Shown here piece after piece: positions 32,865 to 41,533 of a stretch of DNA of 41,533 nt. Both the position numbers and the translations under genes were made by a program. Position 1 is the stretch's first letter. The number at the start of each line of letters is the position of its first letter. Location of the stretch: NCBI GenBank assembly GCA_029204225.1, contig MU835140.1:1-41533 (forward strand). The letters run 5' to 3'. The notes under the pieces were generated by a model. It was not told where the DNA came from. It saw nothing but the letters and a program-made list of their open reading frames with translations, and did no database searches. Origin of the DNA: Diphasiastrum complanatum. Taxonomy: Eukaryota; Streptophyta; Lycopodiopsida; Lycopodiales; Lycopodiaceae.

Positions 32865-32986
32865 CTTGTCTTTCATGACTGATTTTTAGTCGAGCTCAAT
32901 CTAGCTCTTTGCGAATTATTCGTGACTAATAATTTGTCTAGCTGTTCGCGAGAAATTATCTTTCTGATGTTTTGATGTTTGGCTAT
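32865..32986 (+). mobile_element. 3' LTR of copia-type element, second part
   Basis: CTTGTCTTTCATGACTG onward continues the interrupted LTR and matches 23731-23850. At about 32986 it stops following that path and jumps back to sequence equivalent to 22987, so the LTR end is lost. Confidence 0.8.
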
Positions 32987-33588
32987 GCAATTAACAGCAG
33001 CTGACGTTTCTACGTCAGTAATTCACATAGCGACATTGTAGGTATGTGCAAATGTATTGTTCATCTGATTATTTGATGTACATATTTTATTGTGCCATTT
33101 TTTTTGTTATTGCAAGAATGCTATTTTTTATGTCTTGTTTCTACTAAGTGCATGGTGATCTTTGACACCTCAGTCATTGGTTTAATTTATTGCATTTGTG
33201 ACTGTTAAGTAGCTCTGAGCGATCGTGTCCACTGATCACAAGTAGTTCTACACACAATTAGAATGATTCATGCACTAGCAACGACATTCTTAAACACACA
33301 CTATACATGAGCCATTCATGCTCTTTCACACCAATGACTCACACAGTTCATTCATTTACAACATATGAGACAGACATTGTAGATGCCTTCGCGCATCAAT
33401 TCTTTTTCTTTCGGACAGATTGTCAATAATAGGCTCATTAACCTTCACAGATCGTGGTTAGCTTTGGGAAGGACGCGGTTATGCCCGCTATTGTCTTGTG
33501 CTCACTTGCTTAATTGACTTGTATATTTTGTTATACATAATCTGATTATAGCTTTGTATGTTTCTGCGTTCAGATTTGTGTCAATACT
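32987..33588 (+). repeat. Third, partial copy of copia-type LTR
   Basis: Matches 22987-23600 and 24720-25320 (from TTAACAGCAGCTGAC to GTGTCAATACT). It begins and ends inside the LTR without termini. This is a product of recombination, not of insertion. Confidence 0.85.
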
Positions 33589-33799
33589 CAAGGAACTTCC
33601 AGGTATCTTTCTTAAGTTTGTCAATAAATCACTTGCAGCTTTACATAGGTTTTACGTAAGTGAACTTTATCTACACTTTTCCTGTGCTACTGCCAATGTA
33701 TCTTTTTAACTCGAAAGTTGTTTAAGGCCGGTGAATTGAGCCTGTGCCATACGTCCTAGGTCTAGTTTGGCCCTGATGAGGACATCAGCTTTTTCAAAC
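33589..33799 (+). other. Possible 3' tail of another gypsy element
   Basis: No clear domain. Just before the purine tract the sequence CTGATGAGGACATCAGCTTTTTCAAACG resembles the end of plant gypsy pol reading frames that run into the PPT. Low confidence. Confidence 0.25.
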
Positions 33800-34540
33800 G
33801 AGGGGAGGATGTTGTAAAGCTGACTCAGGTGCACCTAGTGTGCCCTGTAAGACTCTAAGGGGTGACGCTCCCTAAGGTCCCAGAGCAAGTTAGAACGTCA
33901 AGGATGAGCCTCCGACCTGTGGTGAGCCAGTCAAGTAGTCACAAGTCATGAGCTAGCTCTAGAGCTCGAGTCATGGCCTAGTCAGGAAGCAAGTTGATTC
34001 TGCCGCCGGGACGGCTCCCGGGACCCATGTTCGGGATCCAGATTGATTCTGCCAGGCTTGCCAAGCTTAATCAGCAAAATAAAAACTAAGTCCCAAAAGG
34101 CGTGCTTTACTAGAAAGCATTATGTTTCAGAACAGAGGGGGTGCACCGAATCACAGCAGAACTATAGGGGGAGTCCGGCAGACAGAAACTTGGGCAGCTC
34201 AACCTACGCCAGGAATCCAGTCGCCAGGTCTCAGCTCCCTCTACCAGCACGACCCAGGCACAATGCCAAGCACGTGTTGGTGGCCCCGAGACCAGTTAGT
34301 CTATGTATTTCGGTTTCGCCTCTGGGACTGGTCCAAGTGGAAGGACCCTTACTACAACCTTTTTGCGTCGCCGGCGCCTAAGGGCCCTGTCATCGACATG
34401 GGGCTTGCCGCTATGCCAATTGGTCAGTTTGGCGACCACTATGCCTTGGGTTTCATGTGTGGCTTGTCTTTGCCTTTGGTTACCGTTTGGGGACGGATTC
34501 TGAGTTGGCTTTCGGGTTGATTGGGATTCCAGTTTTCTTA
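33800..34540 (+). mobile_element. Candidate PPT and gypsy LTR
   Basis: GAGGGGAGGA at 33800-33809 directly precedes TGTTGTAAAGC, a typical PPT-LTR start. The stretch is richer in GC than its surroundings. The right end was not found. If this is a 3' LTR, it ends an element whose body is gone, because the gag at 34681 lies on its far side. Confidence 0.4.
34122..34520 (+). CDS. Unidentified 132-codon ORF
   Basis: An uninterrupted plus-strand frame from ATG 34122 to TGA. It contains a Trp-rich stretch (YVFRFRLWDWSKWKDPYYNL) and a Gly/hydrophobic end (GLAAMPIGQFGDHYALGF). No family recognised. A second long frame overlaps it (34043-34381). Open frames are easier to get in this GC-richer segment, and it lies inside the candidate LTR, so it may well be chance. 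Confidence 0.2.
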   Translation: MFQNRGGAPNHSRTIGGVRQTETWAAQPTPGIQSPGLSSLYQHDPGTMPSTCWWPRDQLVYVFRFRLWDWSKWKDPYYNLFASPAPKGPVIDMGLAAMPIGQFGDHYALGFMCGLSLPLVTVWGRILSWLSG

Positions 34541-34680
34541 AGTCTGAATGGTTAAGCTTGTTACGTTTCTGAGTTGTCTTTTACGTAAGTGCATGATGGA
34601 TGAATGTTAGACTTAAGCGCGTGTTGGGAAAACCGCTCAAGTCCCAGTGCCCTTTGAGGCGCCCACGCAACAATAACACT

Positions 34681-36035
34681 GATCCTCAAAGATTTCTCCA
34701 AGTCTTTGAGAATACTTGTGATGTCTACGGCGAGACATCACCAGCGGCCATGATATAGCTCTTCTCGATGACCATGATCGATCATGCACGAGAGTGGTTT
34801 TTTAGCCTTGATCGTGAAGATAAACGTGACTGGTTACTCTTGAAAGAGACTTTTATCAAAAGGTCAAGCCTTTTTGCTTGATAGGCCTTTTGTCAAACTA
34901 AGTAATATCAAAATGACAAAAGATCAAAAAGTGCATGACTACATTGAATGATTTAAACGATTAAAAAGTCAGGTACAAGAGCAACCTATTGAGTCCATGC
35001 TCATAATTTTTGGTTCCTCATTGGACTCCCACGATGGATACGACGTGAACTTCATTCCAATGATGAATATACATCATTGAAACAAGCCATGTCTGATGCC
35101 ATTTGGGAAGAAGATGAGGGCTCAGATGTGGATGAACCACGTGAATAGAGAGCACATCGTGTTGTCCAAGAAGCTCGACCAACCGATGACACACGAGAAT
35201 AGTTATGGAGACACAGATGGAGTTGCTTAACCAGCAACACCAACAACAGATGGAGAAACTCACAAAAGAGTTTCAAAACACTCTTAAGTCTATCCAAAGT
35301 TCGCTGCCAAGTCAGTTACCCACTGGCCAAATCCATCATAGACGAGAGAACACGTGGTGCCCTCACTGCCAAGGTACACACACTAGCAATGAGTGCCCTT
35401 CATACCAACCGGTCCCAGACACCTCCTTGATCAAATGTGAAATCTGCGACTTTATGGGACATACCTCCCTTTATTGCAATTATAACCCGAGGAATCAGCC
35501 TCACAGCCAATCAGGAGGACATTATCAACCTCCTCAACAACCATTTGTTTCACAGCAATAACACACACCATATCCACCACGAAACAACCAGGTCCATATA
35601 CAGGAGTTTCCCAGACAACCTAGACATGAACCTCAACCACAGTTGGCACTCTTAGGACCACCACCACGAGGACAACAGGATCTAGGAGCACAAAACATAG
35701 ACATCCTCGAGAGTTTGCCCACACACACCTGGTAGAAAACTCCTACGATCACTCATATCATCATGATACATCAATTCCATCATCTAGCCATCACCAGTAT
35801 CAAACCGACAACTCATGTTCGTGCAAACAAGCTGAGTATTCCACACCACCAGAAAACCCTACACAGCTAGCCATCCAAGATAGTTATGCTATCGCCACCG
35901 AACCAATGAGCAACCGCTGCTTTATCTGTGGCGAAACAAGACATTACATGGCTGACTGTAAAGTCAAAAACCAATACCATGCGGAATGTCTCAACTATGT
36001 TCACAAACATAGCTTCAAAGACTGTCCTAAATAAC
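34681..36035 (+). pseudogene. Gypsy gag with tandem zinc knuckles, broken
   Basis: Begins in the Retrotrans_gag domain: RFLQVFENTCDVYGETSPAA, then after a TAG LFSMTMIDHAREWFFSLD and KRDWLLLKETFIKRS. Frames break to about 35050, then SLKQAMSDAIWEEDEGSDVD follows with two TAGs. A 118-codon frame (35205-35561) has a Gln-rich coil (ELLNQQHQQQMEKLTKEFQN), then WCPHCQGTHTSNEC and KCEICDFMGHTSLYC. After another shift, RCFICGETRHYMADC (CX2CX4HX4C) and a Cys/His cluster ending FKDCPK (about 35917-36030) follow. EPVRVLTRAQ near 36050 looks like a gag-protease junction. Protease itself is not present. Same lineage as the gag at 31640-32236, which lacks these knuckles. Confidence 0.85.
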
Positions 36036-36476
36036 CTAATATCACATCCGAACCTGTTAGAGTTCTTACTAGAGCACAATGCCAACATCAAGAACAGTAG
36101 CAAAACCAGGGAAAATCAGCTGACCCACATGGAAGCCATTTGACGGCCTCCATGTGAGCACAACGCCAACATCTCGTTTTTTTTATGCCTATTGTTCACC
36201 TCATTTCTTGTTTATACTTCATATCATTACTTATGTACAATCTATGCATTTTTTTTTTTCTTCTGTTCATACTCATGGGTCATGGATGTTCTAGATCGAC
36301 AACTGATAGGCTACACCTTAGAAAATCATTCTCACACTTCTGCCACCTGACCTCTGTCTCACTGGTATCTCGGGATACACCTTTTTCATAAGAACTTCTA
36401 CTCCGAGCCATAGTCATATTTCTTTGAAGTTCTTCACTTGCATCAAAAAAATCCATTTATTCATCATGAGGTTTTA
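36036..36476 (+). other. Gap after gag, no gene
   Basis: Holds the VLTRAQ-like tail and then T-rich non-coding sequence. The protease and pol genes expected here are absent. Confidence 0.4.
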
Positions 36477-36745
36477 ATCTCAACTGGAGCACTCCACTCC
36501 AACCTCAACCGAAGTGCTCCTTCAAATCTCAACCGGAGCACTCCACTCAAACCTCAACCGAAGTGCTCCTTCAAATCTCAACCGGAGCACTCCACTCAAA
36601 TCTCAACCGGAGCACTCCGCTCACATCTCAACCGAAGCATTCAGTTGAATCTCGACCAGAGCTTCCCTGTCAGATCTCGACCAAAGCGGTTCTGTCAAAT
36701 CTTGATCGAAGCAGTCATTTCAAATCTCGACCAGAGGACGTAAAT
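36477..36745. repeat. 25-bp minisatellite, about 11 units (block A)
   Basis: Units read ATCTCAACCGGAGCACTCC plus six bases. In the first part two variants alternate (GGAGCACTCCACTC and GAAGTGCTCCTTC), giving a 50-bp higher-order period. Later units drift (ATCTCGACCAGAGC). Open in two frames because 25 is not a multiple of three; the peptide reading is an artefact. Confidence 0.93.
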
Positions 36746-37380
36746 TCGAATTTCACGAACCGGCACATCCCATCTCCCTTGCAACCAGACGACGGCGGCA
36801 ATAAATGCCCTCACCCCGAAGCCATTCGCACCTCAACGAAGTGTGAGCTCAAGCGTCTTTTGGCGACGATCTGCGGTGATATTCTTGCTATTGTGTCCGA
36901 TCCTGGCGCTCGACTGTTGAATCCTTCAGTGATCAACAACAATCTCTACACTCTACCAACCACCATCGTTCTCACTCCCTTATGAGCGCCATCACCGAAA
37001 CTTTCAAACCCAACGTCGCCGACAGAATACCTCATATCACAAATTCTCGCATGCTGAGGGGTAGTGTCACGCGAGCACTCATCACGCTCCTGTCACACTA
37101 TTGAACATCCTAAAATCACTATCACAAACCGTATACCTTCAACCCGCTTCATTCCTTACAGATCCACATCCATAACATTACAACCCTTGTCAAACACCTC
37201 CACTTGCTGCTATTTCACTCCCCATCTTTCTTAGCTCGTCCTCACTCTGTTCACCCTCCTTTACATCATCCTATTTCGTTTGCCACCCACACCGTTCTAT
37301 CCAACACAACATATATCTCTCTTTCCAAACCCTTTGATACATCACTCCCCACACACTTTCTGAACCATTCTGCACCCTCA
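36746..37380 (+). other. Region between minisatellite blocks, no gene recognised
   Basis: A frame continuing from the minisatellite (to 36985) includes CELKRLLATICGDILAIVSD. It has no start of its own and no recognised family. The rest is C/T-rich on the plus strand. Confidence 0.35.
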
Positions 37381-37533
37381 CTTCCCATCTCAACCGGAGC
37401 CCACTCCTTCAAATCTCAACCAAAGTCCTCACTTCCCATCTCAATTGGAGCCCACTCCTTCAGATCTCAATCGAAGTCCTCACTTCCCATCTCAACTGGA
37501 GCCCACTCCTTCAGATCTCAACCGAAGCTTCGG
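37381..37533. repeat. Minisatellite block B, three 51-bp higher-order units
   Basis: CTTCCCATCTCAACCGGAGC starts near 37381, 37432 and 37483. Each unit holds one GGAGCCCACTCC half and one AAGTCCTCA half. It is the same family as block A and ends at CCGAAGCTTC, where integrase sequence begins. Confidence 0.93.
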
Positions 37534-38442
37534 CCACACTTGATCACCTTCCTCAAATTCCAGTTCTCGTCGATGTGGGTTCACATCAACTGCCATACTT
37601 CTTTGGGAGTGCTCTAAAAATGACTTCACCTCTGTCAGCTTTGTGTGCCACTCACTGATGAATTCCTCCACAGTGGGTACTGGGGTTTCTTGCACACTTG
37701 TAAGAAAAGAGCTTGGAACAATTGGTAGCCGACCATTGCTTATCTCGAAGGGTGTCCGTCCAGTAGATCTGTTCACTTGGTTATTATGTGCAAACTCGAG
37801 AATATCCAAGTAGTTGACCCAATCGGATTGGTCCCAAGCAACATAATTTTGTAAATATTGTTCAATCTGTCGATTGACTCATTCTGTTTGCCCATATGTT
37901 TGAGGGTGATATGCAGTGCTGAAATTTAGTCCAGTTCCCACGAGGTGAAATAGGCAAGTCCAAAACTTTCTGACGAACTTGGTGTCTCGATCAGAAATAA
38001 TCGTTCTAGGTAGGCCATGGTATTTGAAGACACATTTGAAAAATAACCTCGCCACTTCTTCAGTTGTCATTGAACTTTTAGTTGGTACAAGGTGAGCTTG
38101 TTTTGAAAAAGGGTCAACCACCACATAAATTGAGTCGAAACCCTGGCAACATGGTAGTTGAACAATAAAATCCATGCTCACTGAGTCCCAAGGGTATGCT
38201 GGTATTGGTAATGGCTGGAGTAGTCCTCCTGGGGCTAGCGGTTCCACCTTCACTCGTTGATATGTAGGGTATGTTTGCACATAGGATTCAACATCTGCCC
38301 AGATATCTGGCCAATAGAAGCCTCTCTTGAGGAGTTCATACATGCGATTCACCCCTGGATGTCCGGCGGCTAGTACGTCATGATGCTCCCTCAAGATTTT
38401 CTTCCTCAAATTGATGTTGTCTGGAACATATACTCTGCGTTT
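37534..38442 (-). pseudogene. Chromovirus-type gypsy integrase chunk inside the minisatellite
   Basis: Minus-strand 195-codon frame (38466-37879), then one TGA, then 105 codons more. It has an HH-type finger (HHDVLAAGHPGVNRMYELL, YWPDIWADVESYV) whose two Cys are both Tyr (TYPTYQRVK), then the three catalytic regions: first Asp (VSMDFIVQLP), second Asp (TIISDRDTKFV) and Glu (AYHPQTYGQTE). LDILEFAHNNQVNRSTGRTP and PFEISNGRLP follow, ending in EFEEGDQVWP. It belongs to a different gypsy clade from the Athila/Tat-like pieces. There is no LTR, RT or chromodomain; the chunk starts and stops at minisatellite units. Confidence 0.9.
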
Positions 38443-38535
38443 TCTCAACCGAAGTCCTCCCTTCACATCTCAACCGGAACCCCAGTCCTTCAAATCTCAA
38501 CCGACGCCCTTACCATTGTCTCACCCCTCAACCGG
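38443..38535. repeat. Minisatellite block C
   Basis: TCTCAACCGAAGTCC, TCTCAACCGGAACC, TCTCAACCGACGCC and CCTCAACCGG follow one another up to the leader of ORF-X4. This continues block B on the far side of the integrase chunk. Confidence 0.88.
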
Positions 38536-38575
38536 TACAATTTTTTCAGAATCTCCCTTCTTTCATTTTCCCACC

Positions 38576-40215
38576 ATGTCGTCCAATCCCAGTTCAAGTT
38601 CTGATGATACCGAAGCAAGCAAGCTCGACATCCAGCTATGCAAGTTAGACCTTACATGCAGACCTGTTACCAGCAGGCGGAGTCCTTCTTCAAGGAAATT
38701 GAATAAATCAGCGACGATGAGCCAGAAAAGGGGAAGTAGCCAAGAAGAAGTCAAACCCCTCCACTAACCACCATCACCACAACAGCTACTAACATCATCC
38801 CTCCACCTCCACCTCCATCTTCAGCTCTAACACCATGTTTGTTTTTTGGATTAGCCTCGCCATCCCATACCCCAGATTAGTACCCAACCCTCACTAACCC
38901 TGAAAAGCTCACTAAAGCAGCCAAGCGCTCGATGATTGGCCTATCCGAAATGAGCTACCACATGCATTGGTTGGTGAGCCAGCATCAAGTGCTCGAGAGC
39001 AAGGTCCAACATCAAGACCAAGAGATTGTACGATATCAAAGGCTGGCCAAAGAAAAAGAGGAAGAGACAATGGAAACCAGATCCTTGATGGTTGGGCAGA
39101 AATCCACTCTGGAAGAGGTCCAGCAACAACTGAAGCACCAGATGGTCCAAATCGACCAAGTACGAGATGGATCATCTAGTGCAATGATAGTCGATGCTCT
39201 TCTAGTGAAGCCGGAGGACATTCAATTCCAGGCCCCACAGGCCTCAGCCATCCGAATGGAAAAATATGTAAGGCTAATCCAGGAACGGGAAGCCAAAAAG
39301 TGAAATTTCGAAAACATTGTGGCCAAACAAGAGAAGATTATCCTGGAGTCCCAGAAGTAGCTGGAAGACACTACGAAGGCCCTGCAACATATCTTGGACA
39401 AGGTGAACCAACTATGGGACACGGCGTGCAAGGCTCAAGCACATGCTCAATCAATAAAGCCGCGGGATGATGATGGGAATAATGCCGCAGGAAATCAAGA
39501 TGGGCAAATCCACCCATCAGACGGTAGCTCGGGATCAGGTGGCCAGAGAGCCGGAGTTGCTTCCGTGACTTTTTCCTGACCCCCTCTCACCTTTAACCCT
39601 TCTCCTACTCCGCATTTAATTTTTCTGAAACATTCATTCCAACTTACCCAATTCTTCCATCTCCCCTCTCTTCATCATCTCCTAGCAAAATAATAGGCCC
39701 ATCAAAAGGTCCAGCTGACACTTACAAAGCCCGATGGGACGAGTTCCTCCAACAACTCCACTCCCCCCAGTGCTGTGTATAACTTGTTGATTCCACCTCC
39801 TCCTAAACCGTTCACCCCCGCACCCCTCTCCCCAGATCATTCCATCTTCGACCTTCCAGAAACTAACACTGACATGGGGGGTGATGATGACTTCTTGGCA
39901 GACCAACCAGAAACGAGAAGCTTCTCGCCCAGACCAGACACAAGTGCAGTTGAGCCATCGACAAGCGAGCAGGCTAAAGAGAAAGATACGGGCACCAAGG
40001 CCCTAGATGATTATCTGGCAAAGCTATCTCAGCTGCGTAGGACAACTTCCCCTACTAGGCCAAGAGGCAAACTGGCTGACACAATGGAGTCAAAGAAATT
40101 TGAGAGAAAATACCCTCCCAACATGAGGGGAGGCAAAGAAGACATTGATCAATGCCAATACTCCACCAGGGCCGAGATCATTGTTGCGCTACAACCGCAG
40201 CCAGAATGGCGAAGT
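38576..40215 (+). pseudogene. ORF-X4: env-position ORF, truncated at both domains
   Basis: ATG at 38576 (MSSNPSSSSDD), about 40 bp after the minisatellite. A Lys/Ser-rich stretch leads to a stop at 38765. The N-terminal block of X1 and X2 is missing. Another frame (38932-39580) gives the coiled coil (HQVLESKVQHQDQEIVRYQR, KSTLEEVQQQLKHQMVQID) through a TGA and a TAG, then a Gly/Ser/Gln-rich stretch. A third frame (39775-40215) is Pro/Ser/Thr-rich, then RGKLADTMESKKFERKYPPN, RGGKEDIDQCQ and LQPQPEWR, matching the KYP...RGG block of X1 and X3. The C-terminal ARxYYRAA domain is lost where inverted copia sequence begins near 40215. Confidence 0.65.
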
Positions 40216-40985
40216 AAAGTCCTAGTAGTCAGACATCTTATTAGAGAGGTATTCGCCACCACCATCAGTTTAGAGTGCTTTCACTTTTGTAAATGTTTGT
40301 GTCTCAGCCATGGCCTTGAATCTCTTGAAGCATTCAAAGGCTTTAGAGTTGTGCTTAATGAACATGACTGTAGACCATCTAGAATAACTACCTATAAGTG
40401 ATAAAATAGATTGTATCTCCTAAGGACGGAATTGACATTGGACCACAAAGATCACTATGTACAAGATCCAATACATGTTTTGTTTTTATGGAATGTGATT
40501 TGAGAAACTTGCTTCTAGAGTGTTTGCCATAGATGCATGATTTACAAAAGAAAGATTTCCTATCCAATGAAGAAGAGAAATATAGTCCATCAACTAAATT
40601 ATTACAATGCATATAGGAAAATGATCTGTATTTATGTGTCCAAATCGACTATGCCACAGAACAGCATTATTGGTTACATTTTCATGAGAGATGCTAGCTA
40701 ATGCAACTAAATTAGAGAGTACGTAAAGATTTCGGACTCTAGTGCATGTAGTCAGAGTAGTATCTTCATCTAAGATTGTACATTGCTCAGATGAGAAAGT
40801 AACAGTGTAGCCCTCATTAGTCATCTTAGAAACTGATAATAGGTTCTTTGACAACTAAGCTACATGAAGAACAATGGTGACATAAAAAGAAAGATCATTT
40901 TTTAATGTGATCTTGACTGTCCCTTTGAACACTGTCTCAATTAATTTTGGACTTTTTAATTTATTTAGGACTATTTTCCAAATGT
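40216..40985 (-). pseudogene. Ty1/copia protease end, pre-integrase and integrase start
   Basis: Minus-strand order: VFKGTVKITLKNDLSFYVT (about 40945-40885), then LSKNLLSVSKMTNEGYTVTF (protease end; one TAG before it), LYVLSNLVALAS and LWHSRFGHIN (GAG-pre-integrase, the HH of the zinc finger). After a frameshift FCKSCIYGKHSRSKF (its CC) and HSDLCGPMSIPSLG (first catalytic Asp of integrase) follow. After another shift come AFECFKRFKAMAETQ and TDGGGEYLSNK (second Asp). The piece ends there at the junction with ORF-X4. RT and RNase H are absent. Confidence 0.88.
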
Positions 40986-41533
40986 GGTATCAAAAGAGCC
41001 AGATAAGAAAAACAATAAAAATTTTGTTCTTATTCTCCCTCCAACAATTGTCAGCTTGAATACGTAAGATCAGAGGTAAGTTACCACATGATGCTTGTAC
41101 CTTTCTTATTGTTCACATTATTGATGTGGCAACTTGATTGCTATTGTGAGCATGCAAGGTATCAATCCAAATATCATAGAACAACCTGAATCCATGAACC
41201 AATATCCCAAAAACATGTGTTTTCAAAAATCGATTGCCCTCTAATCTGGGAGGAGTCTTGTTAAAATGGGGTAATGTTGTTGTATATTGATCCATTCCAT
41301 CAATGATAAAACACAAGGACTGTGTAAAAATTACAGCAAATAAGGATCCTAAAACACTTGAAATGATGAGGGAAACAATAGATTATGATTTCATAAGATT
41401 AGCACAAGTTGAACCATCAAAATCCATCAAAAATCTATGCTTGAACCTCACTAAATGGCCCAAATCCTTGAAGAAGGCTTCACACGTGTGAAAGTACGGC
41501 CTCCCACAGTCTGAGTACTGTACACCAGACCTA
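40986..41533. other. Right edge, no gene recognised
   Basis: A minus-strand frame of 67 codons (41316-41113) has no family signature I can name. The last 55 bases carry the G-box palindrome followed by AGTAC-type sequence like that in the copia LTRs, so a copia LTR may start near the window edge. Confidence 0.3.
41479..41492. repeat. 14-bp G-box palindrome TTCACACGTGTGAA
   Basis: Fourth exact copy, followed by AGTACGG. Similar AGTAC sequence follows palindrome variants at 10306 and 10668. Confidence 0.6.

Noticed and set aside
36438-36743. Repetitive protein read from the minisatellite (repeats of STGAL / LNRS / SQPE)
   Set aside because: The array is open in more than one frame because the 25-bp unit lacks stops. 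No start signal or homolog supports translation.
37534-38442. A complete chromovirus insertion
   Set aside because: There are no LTRs, RT, chromodomain or TSD; only the integrase region is present.
36477-38535. CRISPR-like array (regular repeats and spacers)
   Set aside because: Units are head-to-tail 25-bp or 51-bp repeats without unique spacers, inside a plant-type retroelement region with no cas genes.

Overview
This window looks like nuclear DNA of a plant with a repeat-rich genome. It is AT-rich and made almost entirely of nested, decayed LTR retrotransposons. Primer-binding sites match plant initiator-Met tRNA (TGGTATCAGAGC), and Ty1/copia and Ty3/gypsy domains of plant type occur throughout. 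I cannot name the species. I found no intact housekeeping gene, tRNA, rRNA or bacterial feature. Nearly every coding stretch is broken by stops or frameshifts, so 'pseudogene' is the usual type here.

Layout. 0-1.8 kb: an LTR-like repeat and an unidentified broken ORF. 1.8-4.9 kb (+): ORF-X1, a long pseudo-ORF with a coiled coil, followed by a candidate LTR. 5.6-11.3 kb (-): two copia remnants, each with a PBS touching an LTR, plus a repeat-rich leader. 11.3-15.3 kb (+): a gypsy remnant with RT end, RNase H, integrase, a short-repeat spacer and ORF-X2. 15.3-19.8 kb: a candidate LTR and a possible captured gene fragment on the minus strand. 19.8-21.4 kb (+): a scrambled mixture of copia RNase H and gypsy RT. 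22.3-33.6 kb: a copia-type element with long LTRs and only 273 bp between them. Its 3' LTR is split by a 7.5-kb minus-strand gypsy element (25372-32859, target-site duplication TTAGT). 33.8-40.2 kb (+): an LTR/PPT candidate, a gypsy gag with zinc knuckles, a 25-bp minisatellite split by a chromovirus integrase chunk, and ORF-X4. 40.2-41.0 kb (-): a copia protease/integrase fragment.

Main result. Four homologous long ORFs (called ORF-X1 to X4 here) belong to one gypsy lineage with Athila/Tat-like integrase. Where the context survives (X2, X3), ORF-X lies between integrase and the 3' LTR, the position of env-like ORFs in Athila. The family has an N-terminal domain, a Pro/Ser/Thr-rich linker, a coiled coil, a KYP...RGG block and a C-terminal block with an ARxYYRAA signature. 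I do not recognise it. In three of the four cases the ORF is preceded by a short tandem or dispersed repeat array whose sequence differs from copy to copy.

Together the gypsy pieces show the lineage's order: LTR, gag, protease, RT, RNase H, integrase, short-repeat leader, ORF-X, PPT, LTR. No single copy is complete.
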